Positions 31,683 to 39,927 of a stretch of 49,588 nucleotides of DNA are shown piece by piece (positions within the stretch are counted from its first letter, which is position 1; every line of letters begins with the position of its first letter). Source of the stretch: Mameliella sp. MMSF_3455 (GTDB lineage Bacteria; Pseudomonadota; Alphaproteobacteria; Rhodobacterales; Rhodobacteraceae); the NCBI RefSeq assembly GCF_030733205.1, contig NZ_JASHJL010000036.1, positions 1 to 49,588 on the forward strand, read 5' to 3'. The position numbers and the translations under genes were made by a program. A model generated the notes under the pieces. It did not search any database. It was not told where the DNA came from and saw only the letters and a program-made list of their open reading frames with translations.

Positions 31683-32759
31683 ATGACTCAGCGCAGCACC
31701 GAGGGTCGGGGGCGCCGCTATGACAGCGTGCTCGACACGATCGGAAACACACCTGCGATCCGCATCAACCGCATCGCGCCAGACCATGTCACTGTCTACG
31801 TCAAGTTCGAGGCCTTCAACCCGGCGGGCTCGGTCAAGGATCGCCTGGCCATCGGTATCATCGAGCAGGCCGAACGGGACGGAACGCTGAAACCGGGGCA
31901 GACCGTGGTCGAGGCGACCAGCGGCAACACCGGTATCGGGCTGGCGATGGTCTGTGCCGCCAAGGGCTATCCGCTGGTGGTGACCATGGCCGAGAGCTTC
32001 TCTGTCGAACGGCGGCGGCTGATGCGTTTCCTGGGGGCCAAGGTCGTGCTGACGCCCAAGGCGCTCAAGGGGTTCGGCATGTATTCCAAGGCCAAGGAAC
32101 TGGCCGAGGCGAACGGCTGGTTCCTGGCCAGCCAGTTTGAGACTTCGGCCAACGCCGATATCCACGAAAGCACCACCGCGCGCGAGATCATGAGCGATTT
32201 CGACGGTGAGCGGCTGGATTACTTTGTCACCGGTTACGGCACCGGGGGCACGGTCTCGGGTGTGGCGCGCGTTCTGCGCGCGGAACGCCCGGACACGAAG
32301 ATCATCCTCAGCGAACCGGCCAATGCCGCGCTGGTGGGCTCGGGCTACACCAATACCCGCAACGAGGCGCATCAGCCCACCGAGAGTCACCCGAACTTCG
32401 AACCTCACCCGATCCAGGGCTGGACGCCGGATTTCATTCCCTGGGTGCTGCAGGAGAGCATCGACAAAGGCTATTACGACGAGTTGATCCCGGTGCCCGG
32501 TCCCGATGGCGTTGCCTGGTCGCGGCGGCTGGCGGCGGAAGAGGGGATCTTTACCGGGATCTCCGGCGGCGCCAGTTTCGCCGTGGCGATGAAGGCGGCA
32601 GAGAGCGCGCCCGAAGGTTCGGTCATGCTGGTCATGCTGCCCGACACGGGTGAACGTTATCTCTCGACGCCCCTGTTCGAAGGCCTGCCCGAGGACATGA
32701 CCGAGGAGGAACGGGCGATTTCGCTGTCGACGCCCACGGCCCAGATGGCCGCGGAATAG
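31683..32759 (+). CDS. Cysteine synthase-like PLP enzyme
   Basis: The 358-residue protein is a fold-type II enzyme: PLP lysine Lys52 in NPAGSVKDRLA, the substrate loop EATSGNTGIGLAM, and the glycine-rich phosphate loop GYGTGGTVSGVARVL. It matches O-acetylserine sulfhydrylase (CysK/CysM) but is longer, owing to an insert around residues 220-260 (TNTRNEAHQPTESHPNF). Related long forms are often annotated as cysteine synthase A. The ATG at 31683 has GGGAGGAAG 3-11 nt upstream; the frame is open to 31401 but that overlaps hemG-like. Assignment to sulfur metabolism is likely but unproven. Confidence 0.87.
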   Translation: MTQRSTEGRGRRYDSVLDTIGNTPAIRINRIAPDHVTVYVKFEAFNPAGSVKDRLAIGIIEQAERDGTLKPGQTVVEATSGNTGIGLAMVCAAKGYPLVVTMAESFSVERRRLMRFLGAKVVLTPKALKGFGMYSKAKELAEANGWFLASQFETSANADIHESTTAREIMSDFDGERLDYFVTGYGTGGTVSGVARVLRAERPDTKIILSEPANAALVGSGYTNTRNEAHQPTESHPNFEPHPIQGWTPDFIPWVLQESIDKGYYDELIPVPGPDGVAWSRRLAAEEGIFTGISGGASFAVAMKAAESAPEGSVMLVMLPDTGERYLSTPLFEGLPEDMTEEERAISLSTPTAQMAAE

Positions 32760-32795
32760 GACAGGAACGGGTCCCCGCACCAAGGCCAAGGCTCT

Positions 32796-32825
32796 GCCAG
32801 CCGGGGCGCCACGACCCCGGCTGGC
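32796..32825. terminator. Bidirectional terminator hairpin between convergent genes
   Basis: GCCAGCCGGGG (32796-32806) and CCCCGGCTGGC (32815-32825) form a perfect 11-bp stem with an 8-nt loop between the convergent cysteine-synthase-like and SDR genes. It lacks T-runs but is positioned to end both transcripts. Confidence 0.65.
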
Positions 32826-32870
32826 CGACATGATGAGGCGGACGACGAACTTGCGGCCCTGGTCAACCGA

Positions 32871-33626
32871 TCAGATGGACCCGGCTTCGACCATGTAGTT
32901 CGACGCGGTGCACATGGCGCTGTCGTCGGAGGCCAGGAAAAGTGCCATGCGTGCCAGGTAGACCGGTTCGATCAGGTCCGGCAGGCATTGCCGCTGGCGG
33001 TGCTTGTCGATCGATTCCGGCGTGACCCAGAGTTCTTTCTGCCGTTCGGTCATGATCCAGCCGGGCACGATGGCGTTGACGCGGATGCTATGCTCGCCCA
33101 GGTCGCGGGCCATCGTCCGGGTCAGCCCGTGCACGGCGGATTTCGCCGTGGTGTAGGCAGGCATGCCGCCGCCCGCCTCCCACCAGCTGTTCGATCCCAT
33201 GTTGATGATCGACCCGCCGCCGGCCTCGATCATGCCGGGTGCGACGGCCTGGATGGCAAAGAACTGGTGGCGGATGTTGGTGGCCATGCGCTCGTCCCAG
33301 TACTCGGGGGTGACGTCCTGCCAGCTGTGGCGGTCGTCGCGGGCGGCGTTGTTGACCAGCACCGTGGCGGGGCCAAGGGACTCGGCCAGGCGGGCGAAGC
33401 TGGCCTTGAGCTGGTCGATCTCACGCAGGTCGCAATAGTCGAAGAGGACCTCGCCATCGGTCTCGGCGGCGAGTTTCTCGCCGGCCTCGCGGTCGAAATC
33501 GACAAAGCCGGTGCGCGCGCCCTGCGCCGCGAAGGCGCGGACCATCTCGGAGCCGATGCCCGAGGCGCCGCCGGTGATGAAGACGGTCTTGCCCTTGAGG
33601 CTTGGGTAGATCGCGAAGTCTGGCAT
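32871..33626 (-). CDS. SDR-family NAD(P)-dependent sugar/alcohol dehydrogenase
   Basis: The 251-residue protein has the classical SDR motifs: TGGASGIGSEMV (cofactor), VNNAARDDRHSW (NNA motif), NMGSNSWWEAGGGMPAYTTAK with the catalytic Ser, Tyr and Lys, and NAIVPGWIMT. Close relatives oxidise aldoses such as xylose, arabinose or galactose, which fits the sugar genes around it, but I cannot fix the substrate. It ends at a convergent terminator hairpin. A long, gene-free region lies upstream. Confidence 0.9.
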   Translation of the reverse strand: MPDFAIYPSLKGKTVFITGGASGIGSEMVRAFAAQGARTGFVDFDREAGEKLAAETDGEVLFDYCDLREIDQLKASFARLAESLGPATVLVNNAARDDRHSWQDVTPEYWDERMATNIRHQFFAIQAVAPGMIEAGGGSIINMGSNSWWEAGGGMPAYTTAKSAVHGLTRTMARDLGEHSIRVNAIVPGWIMTERQKELWVTPESIDKHRQRQCLPDLIEPVYLARMALFLASDDSAMCTASNYMVEAGSI

Positions 33627-34310
33627 GCTGTTCTCCGTGGTTGGCGGGGTAGGGGGCGCTGATCGGCCGTTGTTTGCACCCAGAGAAACAACTTGGGTTG
33701 CGTCGTGCTCAAGCGCCGTACGAAAAGCCGACAGCGCTTGCCAGCTGACCTGACATTTTTGGTTTTAGCGCTCTTATAGCCGCCAGGCAAACTATTCGCA
33801 CGCGCTCAAGCAGTTCCGCCGCAACCGCCCAGAACCTCCGCAAACAGGCCAAGATCTTTCCTGCACCGCAGCAACCTCGGAAAGCCTGACAGGAAAGGCG
33901 CTCGCGCACGAAATAGATACCACTTTCTGCGTCAGCAACACGTTGTTTATCCAAAGAATCGGCGGAAATCGGGCTTTCGCTGCGGTCGCGAGTACGTCGC
34001 TATCGGACATCGGAAGCCGCTATTCGCGCAGCGGGCCCGCTTCATCTGAAGTATTGTTGGGTATGGCGGAGGCGAGATTTCTCTGCGATCGCGGCAAGGT
34101 CACCTCGCGACGTCTGAGCCGACAAGAAACAATCGTGAATGCTGGGAAGAATGGACATCGCTTGTGAGCGCGAAGGGAGTGTGATTCAAGTTCAACTGCT
34201 TAAAAGAGGCTGGCAAAGCGAATTGGACTGAGCCGACCGCCAAGGATGGCTATCAATGCACCATATTCCGGACCAAGTAAGCCGCATCGCATCGAATTGC
34301 CATGCACGAT
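33627..34310. other. Gene-free, AT-richer region of about 680 bp
   Basis: No open frame in this stretch has a recognisable domain, a convincing ribosome site or the codon bias of its neighbours; the longest (33943-34167 and 33709-33954) look random. By eye it is visibly richer in A and T than flanking genes. It must contain the SDR promoter at its left end. It separates the SDR block from the start of the cyclitol-type island and may be eroded DNA at an insertion boundary. Confidence 0.6.
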
Positions 34311-35144
34311 TCAGGCAGCAACCCGCGACCAAAGATCCCTGACGATTTCTCGAATATTTAGCGCGTCCTCCCATCTGTCGGATAAATCGTCGCCGTCGGG
34401 GCCGGAGATGGCATAAGGTTTCGGCCCAAGTTCCACGGTGAAGGTCAGGCTGCCGCCGGGGGCACCCCGCGCCAGCCAGTCGCCGAAGCCCATTGCCCAC
34501 CACGCCGCGAACTGGTCGACCCAGGGTTTGTGATAGGGGAAGCCGATCTCGATCTGGATCTGTTCGGCGCTTGAGACGCGCCCGTGAAATCCCCGCGCAT
34601 GGCGCAGGATACGGGCGATCATCGCCTGATTCACCGGCGAGATCGGCATGGTCATTTCCTGACCGCAGACATAATGCGACAGGTCGGCCAGCAACGGCAG
34701 GTCGCCCAGCTTGTCGATCATCTCGCGCGTTGACCAAAGGTCGTTGGTCATCATGCCGCGGTGGGTCTCGACCAGCACCGGGACACCGTATTCCCTGGAC
34801 AGTTCTTGCCATCCTGCGAGGATCGGCAGGCTGGAGGCGACATCGTAGGGGCGCACGTCCGGCTGGATGGTCAGGTGATGGATCTTGTGCTCGGCGGCCA
34901 GTTCCAGCGCCGGGCGCAGGTCGTCGATGTCACGTGGAAAGGCCTGACCTTCGACGACAAAGCCCCGGTCGCGCGCCTGCCCGATCCATTTGTCGACATC
35001 GGCGCGGGTGTGGAAATGGGTGCAGATGCCATCGAACCCGGCATTTGCGATCATCTCGAACTTTTCTTCGGTGGACCATTCCATGCCATCAGACTGGTGC
35101 CGCTCCATGCCCCAGAGCGATTGCAGGATGTGAAGATCAGGCAT
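34311..35144 (-). CDS. Sugar phosphate isomerase/epimerase family TIM-barrel protein
   Basis: The 277-residue protein belongs to the AP-endonuclease-2/xylose-isomerase-like fold. Candidate metal and catalytic residues appear in VETHRGMMTND, LADLSHYVCGQEM and FHGRVSSAEQIQIE. The family covers IolE/IolI-type cyclitol enzymes and other sugar isomerases; the specific reaction is unknown. It is the last gene of the leftward operon headed by the membrane hydroxylase, 82 bp after the PanB-like gene. The family fits a role late in the same pathway. Confidence 0.85.
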   Translation of the reverse strand: MPDLHILQSLWGMERHQSDGMEWSTEEKFEMIANAGFDGICTHFHTRADVDKWIGQARDRGFVVEGQAFPRDIDDLRPALELAAEHKIHHLTIQPDVRPYDVASSLPILAGWQELSREYGVPVLVETHRGMMTNDLWSTREMIDKLGDLPLLADLSHYVCGQEMTMPISPVNQAMIARILRHARGFHGRVSSAEQIQIEIGFPYHKPWVDQFAAWWAMGFGDWLARGAPGGSLTFTVELGPKPYAISGPDGDDLSDRWEDALNIREIVRDLWSRVAA

Positions 35145-35226
35145 GACAAATTTCCATGAGTGAGGCCGCCGCGCCGTGGCACGGGCCGCGACAGTGGTGT
35201 GTGAAGGGCATCGGGACGGGCCGATG

Positions 35227-36045
35227 TCAGCCGTTCACCGTTTCCATGAAGGCGACGAAGTCTTCGTCCTTGATCGGGACGCTGTGCTCTGGTCCCGGGT
35301 AGCCACCGGCGTCCACGTCGGCCTTGAAATCCTTCATCGCTGCGACGCGTTCGGCCTGTAGCCGGGCCAGTTCCGGGGCGAAGTTGCGATAGACCTTGCC
35401 GTGGCGCGGCTTGTGGTTCTTGCCGTAGCCGCAGATATCCTCGGTAAAGAGGTATTGCGCGTCGGCGTATTTTCCCGCGCCCATGCCCAGCATGATGAGC
35501 GAGGAGTTCTCGGTCAGGAATTTCGCCACCCGGTCGGGGACGACCTCCAGCTCTGCCCCGAAAACGCCGATCTCCTCCAGCTTTTGCACGTGCCGCCAAA
35601 GCGCCAGTGCCTCATCCGCCGTCTTGCCCACCGCGCGCCAGCCGGTCCACGTGATGTAGGACGGAATCAGCCCGATATGGCCAACCACCGGGATGTGATT
35701 GTCACAGAGCACCTTCTGGATGTCGTATGACGCCGAACAGTAAACGCAGTCGCCGCCCAGCGCAGAATAATGAAAGGCCGCGCGCAAATAGTCCTCGGCG
35801 GTGGCAAGGGGACGCCCGTTGAACTGCCCCCAGCCGCCGTAAGGCAGGCCAACCTGCACAAAGCAGTCACCGGCGGCGGCGCGCATCTCGGCATCAAAGA
35901 ACCGGCCCTCGATCGACAGCATGTGAATGCCTGCCTCGGCGGCGGCGGCGGCTTCGTCCGGCGTGGTGACAAACAGCATCGAGATTTTCTCGCCGCGCCT
36001 TTTCATTGCGCGGATGTCTTCGACGTGGGGGCGGTTGTGGTACAT
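35227..36045 (-). CDS. PanB-like (ketopantoate hydroxymethyltransferase fold) protein with altered metal site
   Basis: The 272-residue protein aligns with PanB in VVGHIGLIPSY (residues 121-131), GKTADEALALWRHVQKLEEIG, ELEVVPDRVAKFL (Glu167 in the place of the catalytic Glu181 of E. coli PanB) and LGMGAGKYADAQ. However, the three Mg ligands of PanB are not in place: the VGDS motif (Asp45) reads SIEG at 44-47, the D-M-P-F motif (Asp84) reads GLPY at 67-70, and the K-L-E-G motif (Glu114) reads YCSA near 102-105. It is therefore unlikely to be the pantothenate enzyme. It has GAGGAGGAAC before its ATG and lies 20 bp after the ferredoxin reductase gene, inside a catabolic operon. Confidence 0.85.
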   Translation of the reverse strand: MYHNRPHVEDIRAMKRRGEKISMLFVTTPDEAAAAAEAGIHMLSIEGRFFDAEMRAAAGDCFVQVGLPYGGWGQFNGRPLATAEDYLRAAFHYSALGGDCVYCSASYDIQKVLCDNHIPVVGHIGLIPSYITWTGWRAVGKTADEALALWRHVQKLEEIGVFGAELEVVPDRVAKFLTENSSLIMLGMGAGKYADAQYLFTEDICGYGKNHKPRHGKVYRNFAPELARLQAERVAAMKDFKADVDAGGYPGPEHSVPIKDEDFVAFMETVNG

Positions 36046-36065
36046 CTGTTCCTCCTCGGCCTTGG

Positions 36066-37253
36066 TCAGGCGGCTTTCAACTGGCGTTTCAGGTTTTCGG
36101 CAGGGTCGGCCAGAACATGGGGATCGATCCGCGCGCCGCGTTCGATGAGCTTTTCGAAGATGCGGAGATCCTTGGCGATCCTGTTGCCCGGCCCGATCCC
36201 GGCGGCAGCAGAGAGGCGCCCGTCGGCGTCACACTGGAAGACGAGTGTCTTGTCATCGCCAGTTTCGCGGCAGCGGACGGGGCGGCCCATGTCGAACAGG
36301 CCCGCGACCTGCAGTGTCAGGTCGTATTGGTCAGACCAGAACCACGGCACCTTGGCATAGGCGTCCGAGCCGCCCAGCATCGCCGTGGCCACATGCGCGC
36401 CCTGATCCTGCGCTGCCTTCCAGCTTTCCAGCCGGATGCGCGTGCCCCGCCATTGGAAGTTGCAGCAATCTCCGGCGGCAAAGATATTCGGGTCAGAGGT
36501 GCGAAACTGCCCGTCCACGACGATGCCGTTGTCCACCGTGATCCCCGCCGCCTCGGCCAGCGCGGTCTCTGGCCGCGCGCCGACACCTGCGATGACCGCG
36601 TCGAAGTCGAGCGCGGTGCCATCGGCAAGCGTGATCCTGCGCGCATCGGCTGCCGCCACATCCGCGCCGGTCAGTAGGCGGGCGCCTTCGGCCCCGTGGC
36701 GATCTGCGACCCGCGCGGCGATCTCTTGTGGTACGGCCCGGCCCAGAACGCGCGGCGCGGCCTCGATCACCGTGACCTCGGCCCCGGCCTTGCGAGCGGT
36801 GGCGGCCAGTTCGAGACCGATGAAACCGCCGCCGATGATGCCGATGCGCGCACGCGGCCTCAGCTGGGCCTGAATGGCGGTGGCATCCCGGTCGCTGCGC
36901 AGCGTCAGGCAGCCCGCCATGCCGGGGAACAAGCGCGCCCGCGCGCCGGTCGCCAGAAGCAGGCTGTCATAGGTCAGGCAATCCCCATCCGCCAAGGTCA
37001 CGGAGCGGGCTGCCGGATCAATCCCGGACACCCGCGCACCCAACCGAAGCGTGATGCCCGCCTCGGCATAGGCTGACGCGGGCCTGATGGCCTTTGGTGC
37101 GGCCTGCGGGTTCTTTGACAGCGGCGGGCGTTCATAGGGCAGCGCGGCCTCTTCGCCGATCAGCGTGATGGTGCCGTCAAACCCCTGTCCCCGCAGCGCA
37201 AAGGCTGCGCGCACGCCGCTTTCGCCGGCGCCTATGATCAAGATTGCTGTCAT
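36066..37253 (-). CDS. FAD/NAD ferredoxin reductase (MocF-like)
   Basis: The 395-residue protein has an FAD-binding Rossmann motif (LIIGAGESGVRAAFAL), the NAD-binding motif (IGIIGGGFIGLELAATA), and a second FAD motif (NIFAAGDCCNFQW). The C-terminal domain (SDQYDLTLQVAGLF) is the reductase-C domain of oxygenase-coupled ferredoxin reductases. It should pass electrons from NAD(P)H to the Rieske ferredoxin encoded 43 bp upstream. In Sinorhizobium rhizopine catabolism the corresponding component is MocF. It is the third part of the oxygenase system in this operon. Confidence 0.88.
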   Translation of the reverse strand: MTAILIIGAGESGVRAAFALRGQGFDGTITLIGEEAALPYERPPLSKNPQAAPKAIRPASAYAEAGITLRLGARVSGIDPAARSVTLADGDCLTYDSLLLATGARARLFPGMAGCLTLRSDRDATAIQAQLRPRARIGIIGGGFIGLELAATARKAGAEVTVIEAAPRVLGRAVPQEIAARVADRHGAEGARLLTGADVAAADARRITLADGTALDFDAVIAGVGARPETALAEAAGITVDNGIVVDGQFRTSDPNIFAAGDCCNFQWRGTRIRLESWKAAQDQGAHVATAMLGGSDAYAKVPWFWSDQYDLTLQVAGLFDMGRPVRCRETGDDKTLVFQCDADGRLSAAAGIGPGNRIAKDLRIFEKLIERGARIDPHVLADPAENLKRQLKAA

Positions 37254-37296
37254 GGATCGGTTACCTTGTCAGGCGGCGCGCAGGCTGCGCGCGGGG

Positions 37297-37608
37297 TCAG
37301 ATTTCGACGAAGACGCGGCCGTTCTCGACCTTGGTAGGATAGGTGTGCAGGTTCTCGCAGGCGGGCGGGGTTTCGACCTCGCCGCTGGAGGCGTTGAAGA
37401 TCGAGGCGTGCTTGGGACATTCGATGGTGTTTTCCACTACCAGCCCGTCTTCAAGATGCACGTCCTCATGGGTGCAGAGGCCGTCGGTGCAGTAATAGTT
37501 GTCCTCGTGATCGCGGATGATAACGAAGGTGCGGCCGCCGTGATCGAAACGGATCACGTCTTCTTCGTCGATGTCGGTGGCGGCGCAGGCGTCGATCCAG
37601 TCGGCCAT
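37297..37608 (-). CDS. mocE: Rieske [2Fe-2S] ferredoxin, MocE family
   Basis: The 103-residue protein has a complete Rieske site: Cys45-x-His47 (GLCTHEDVHL) and Cys64-x-x-His67 (IECPKHASIF). Its N-terminus (MADWIDACAATDIDEEDVIRF) and ending (CENLHTYPTKVENGRVFVEI) match MocE-type ferredoxins, named from rhizopine catabolism. It should shuttle electrons from the reductase to the membrane oxygenase. It is 43 bp from the reductase gene and 18 bp after the MocA-like dehydrogenase gene. Confidence 0.93.
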   Translation of the reverse strand: MADWIDACAATDIDEEDVIRFDHGGRTFVIIRDHEDNYYCTDGLCTHEDVHLEDGLVVENTIECPKHASIFNASSGEVETPPACENLHTYPTKVENGRVFVEI

Positions 37609-37626
37609 GATGGTTTCTCCCTTTGT

Positions 37627-38655
37627 TCAGAGCGTGATAGAGCGGTTTTCCTCCGCGCTTTGCCGCGCGGCATCGAGGATTTGCAGCGTGCGCACGCCGG
37701 AGGCAGCGGTCACCGGCGGCGGCGTGCCATCGCGAACCGCGCGGGCGAAGGCGGCATAGTAGTCGTGATAGCGGCCCTGTTCCGACGGAACGTGGGCCGC
37801 GCCCACGGCGGTGCGCAGGGTGCCCCAGTGGCTTTCGGGCTCATAGCCCCAGGCGTCGGGGGCCTGAACGGGCCGAATGCCTGCAAAGATCGCCTGCGCC
37901 TGCACATCCGTCCCGTGCGAGACGTAGGATCCTGCATCGCCGTAGGCGCGCAACTCGCGCTGGTCGAAATGGTTCAGTTTGCTGGCCGAGATGTGGCTAT
38001 GCGGGCCGCCCTCATGCCGGAGCGTGATGGTGAAACTGGCGTCGGTGCGCCCCTCGGGCAGGTCGACATGGTCTAGCTGCGCGTCAACCGCCACGACCGG
38101 CCCCAAGAGCCAGACCATCTGGTCCACCAGATGTGAGCCGAGATCGCGCAGAAGTCCTCCGGTCGGCCCGTGTTCCAAGGTTGCCGGATCGTCGAAATCC
38201 ATCCGCGAATGCACGCGCCAGACGCGGCCCAGCCGACCGTCGGCGATCAGTTTTGCCAATGTCTGGATGTCGCTGTCGTAGCGGCGGTTCTGGTACACGC
38301 CCAGCACCACGCCCCGGGCGTTCGCCGCTTCGTCCAACCGCCGTGCGCCGTCGGCATTCGGGGCAAAAGGTTTGTCCGCGATCACATGCAGCCCGGCGTC
38401 GATCGCCTCCATCACCAGATCATGACGGGTCTGGGGCGGCGTGGTGATCGTGACCGCATCCACCTCGCCGCTGGCGATCATCTCGCCGAGGCTGGCATAG
38501 ACAGGCTGTTCCGGCAGATCCGACCGCACCTTTGCAACCGTGCCAGGCGCGCGCGCCACCACCCCGGCCAGAGCGCAGCCTTCGGCGGCCTCGATAAAGG
38601 GGGCGTGAAAGTGCTGGCCTCCGGTGCCGTATCCGACAACGCCAATTCTCAACAT
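37627..38655 (-). CDS. Gfo/Idh/MocA-family dehydrogenase
   Basis: The 342-residue protein has the N-terminal Rossmann motif IGVVGYGTGGQHFH, the cofactor/substrate loop VIADKPFAPN (the EKP motif with Asp in place of Glu), and the catalytic region GGLLRDLGSHLVDQMVWLLG with the conserved His. It should oxidise or reduce a cyclitol or sugar with NAD(P). It lies in the same operon as the hydroxylase, ferredoxin and reductase, where a MocA-like dehydrogenase also occurs in rhizopine gene sets. The start at 38655 (MLRIGVVG) fits the family; an earlier in-frame start would overlap the hydroxylase gene. Confidence 0.9.
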   Translation of the reverse strand: MLRIGVVGYGTGGQHFHAPFIEAAEGCALAGVVARAPGTVAKVRSDLPEQPVYASLGEMIASGEVDAVTITTPPQTRHDLVMEAIDAGLHVIADKPFAPNADGARRLDEAANARGVVLGVYQNRRYDSDIQTLAKLIADGRLGRVWRVHSRMDFDDPATLEHGPTGGLLRDLGSHLVDQMVWLLGPVVAVDAQLDHVDLPEGRTDASFTITLRHEGGPHSHISASKLNHFDQRELRAYGDAGSYVSHGTDVQAQAIFAGIRPVQAPDAWGYEPESHWGTLRTAVGAAHVPSEQGRYHDYYAAFARAVRDGTPPPVTAASGVRTLQILDAARQSAEENRSITL

Positions 38656-38693
38656 GTCGAGCCTGCTTTCTGTCTGAAATGTGCGATGGGTTT

Positions 38694-39719
38694 TCAGGCT
38701 GCCGGAGCACCGGCCTTCTTGGCGTTCATGCGCTCTTTCTTGGCGCGAAAGCGGGCCTTCATCGCCTCGTCCGCCTCTTTTGAGCCGTCGTGCCAATAGC
38801 CGAACCATTTATCCAGCGGCACGATGCCGTCGGCGCCATAGTTCACCTCGAAATACTTGTGGTGCAGGTAGTGGCCGTAGGCGTGGCTATCGAGCGCGGT
38901 TTCGTCCGTCAGTTCAAGCTTGTCGAAGCCGATATGCCCGTTGATCGCGCCGTAGCCGACGATATGGCTGTTGAACATCATCACGATCGGGTTCGACGGG
39001 ATGATGAAATGCCAGACGATCTCGGCGAAATAGAGCAGATGCTCGACCGGATGCATGGACAGCGAAGACCAGGGCGACGGGTTGATCGAGTTGTGGTGAA
39101 CCGAATGGATGTGTTTGTACAGAAACGGCGAATGGATCAGCCGATGAATGCAGAAGAAGTGGATCTCGTGGATCGCCGGCACGAGGAAGATCAGCAGCGT
39201 CAGCCACAGCCAGTTGTCCTGCCAATCCAGCCAGCCAAAGACATGGTAGCCGTTGGCGAAGGCCCAGAGCATCAGCACCTCGATCATCGTCCAGATCGGG
39301 ATGCCCACAAGGAACGAGCGCAGGAAGTTGTCGAGGTTCTGGCTCTGGAACCAGAAGATGTCAGACGGGTTTTCAGACGGGAACTTGTGGTTGAACTTGA
39401 ACCGTGTGCCCTGCTTGCGCCGCACGTAGTAAAAGAGCTCAATGGCGCCATACATCGCGAAGATGCCGACCATGTTCACAACCAGCAGCCACAGGGCCCA
39501 GCCCCAGGACAGCGTCTGCAGCGTTGCGACGTCGGGAATGACAAAGACCCAATAGAGCAGCGCTGTGGCCATGTGAAAGGCATTCCACGGCCAGATCAAC
39601 TCGAACAGGTAATGCCCAACCTTGTTGAATCGGCCCTCCCAGAAAGGGGCCACTTTCAGGGCCTCGTTCGGCGCCCAGTTGCCGCGCTTGTCGCGGGTTC
39701 CGTATAGTGTGTCGTCCAT
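38694..39719 (-). CDS. Membrane di-iron hydroxylase of the sterol desaturase/fatty acid hydroxylase superfamily
   Basis: The 341-residue protein has about five membrane helices and the full set of histidine boxes: HRLIH (192-196) preceded by H184 and H187, HSVHH (205-209), HPVEH (223-227) and HYLHH (283-287). These bind the di-iron centre that uses oxygen for C-H hydroxylation or desaturation. The C-terminus is Lys/Arg/Ala-rich. In rhizopine catabolism MocD is a membrane oxygenase of the related desaturase family; here the slot is taken by a member of the fatty acid hydroxylase branch. First gene of the leftward operon, divergent from a LacI-family regulator. Confidence 0.88.
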   Translation of the reverse strand: MDDTLYGTRDKRGNWAPNEALKVAPFWEGRFNKVGHYLFELIWPWNAFHMATALLYWVFVIPDVATLQTLSWGWALWLLVVNMVGIFAMYGAIELFYYVRRKQGTRFKFNHKFPSENPSDIFWFQSQNLDNFLRSFLVGIPIWTMIEVLMLWAFANGYHVFGWLDWQDNWLWLTLLIFLVPAIHEIHFFCIHRLIHSPFLYKHIHSVHHNSINPSPWSSLSMHPVEHLLYFAEIVWHFIIPSNPIVMMFNSHIVGYGAINGHIGFDKLELTDETALDSHAYGHYLHHKYFEVNYGADGIVPLDKWFGYWHDGSKEADEAMKARFRAKKERMNAKKAGAPAA

Positions 39720-39877
39720 GTTCTTCCCCACTCTTCGCCCCAAAGCGTGGCGCCGCATTAGACGGGCCGCTGTGAAAGGGTGAGCCTTGATCAGATAGAT
39801 CGGATGAATTTCCGGGGCGTGACCGACGCCCAAGGGATGCATACACCACCAATTGACAGCCTGTCGCAGAGCGTGTT

Positions 39878-39891
39878 GATTGATTTCAATC
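39878..39891. promoter_or_regulatory. Inverted repeat, candidate LacI-family operator
   Basis: GATTG-ATTT-CAATC, with the overlapping palindrome TGATTTCAATCA, lies in the 208-bp gap between the divergent hydroxylase and regulator genes, 37 bp before the regulator ATG. It is a reasonable site for autoregulation and control of the hydroxylase operon. No clear promoter hexamers were picked for either gene. Confidence 0.4.
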
Positions 39892-39927
39892 AGCGCAGCG
39901 GCGATGCGCAGGCAAAGCACTGAGACA

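Noticed and set aside
33943-34167. A 74-codon open frame in the long spacer
   Set aside because: No ribosome site, no domain, and no codon preference like that of neighbouring genes.
35176-35361. A small rightward open frame at the PanB-like 3' end
   Set aside because: Mostly antisense to the PanB-like gene and without any recognisable feature.
35227-36045. Simple annotation as panB of pantothenate synthesis
   Set aside because: The usual Mg ligands are missing and the gene is in a catabolic operon without panC.
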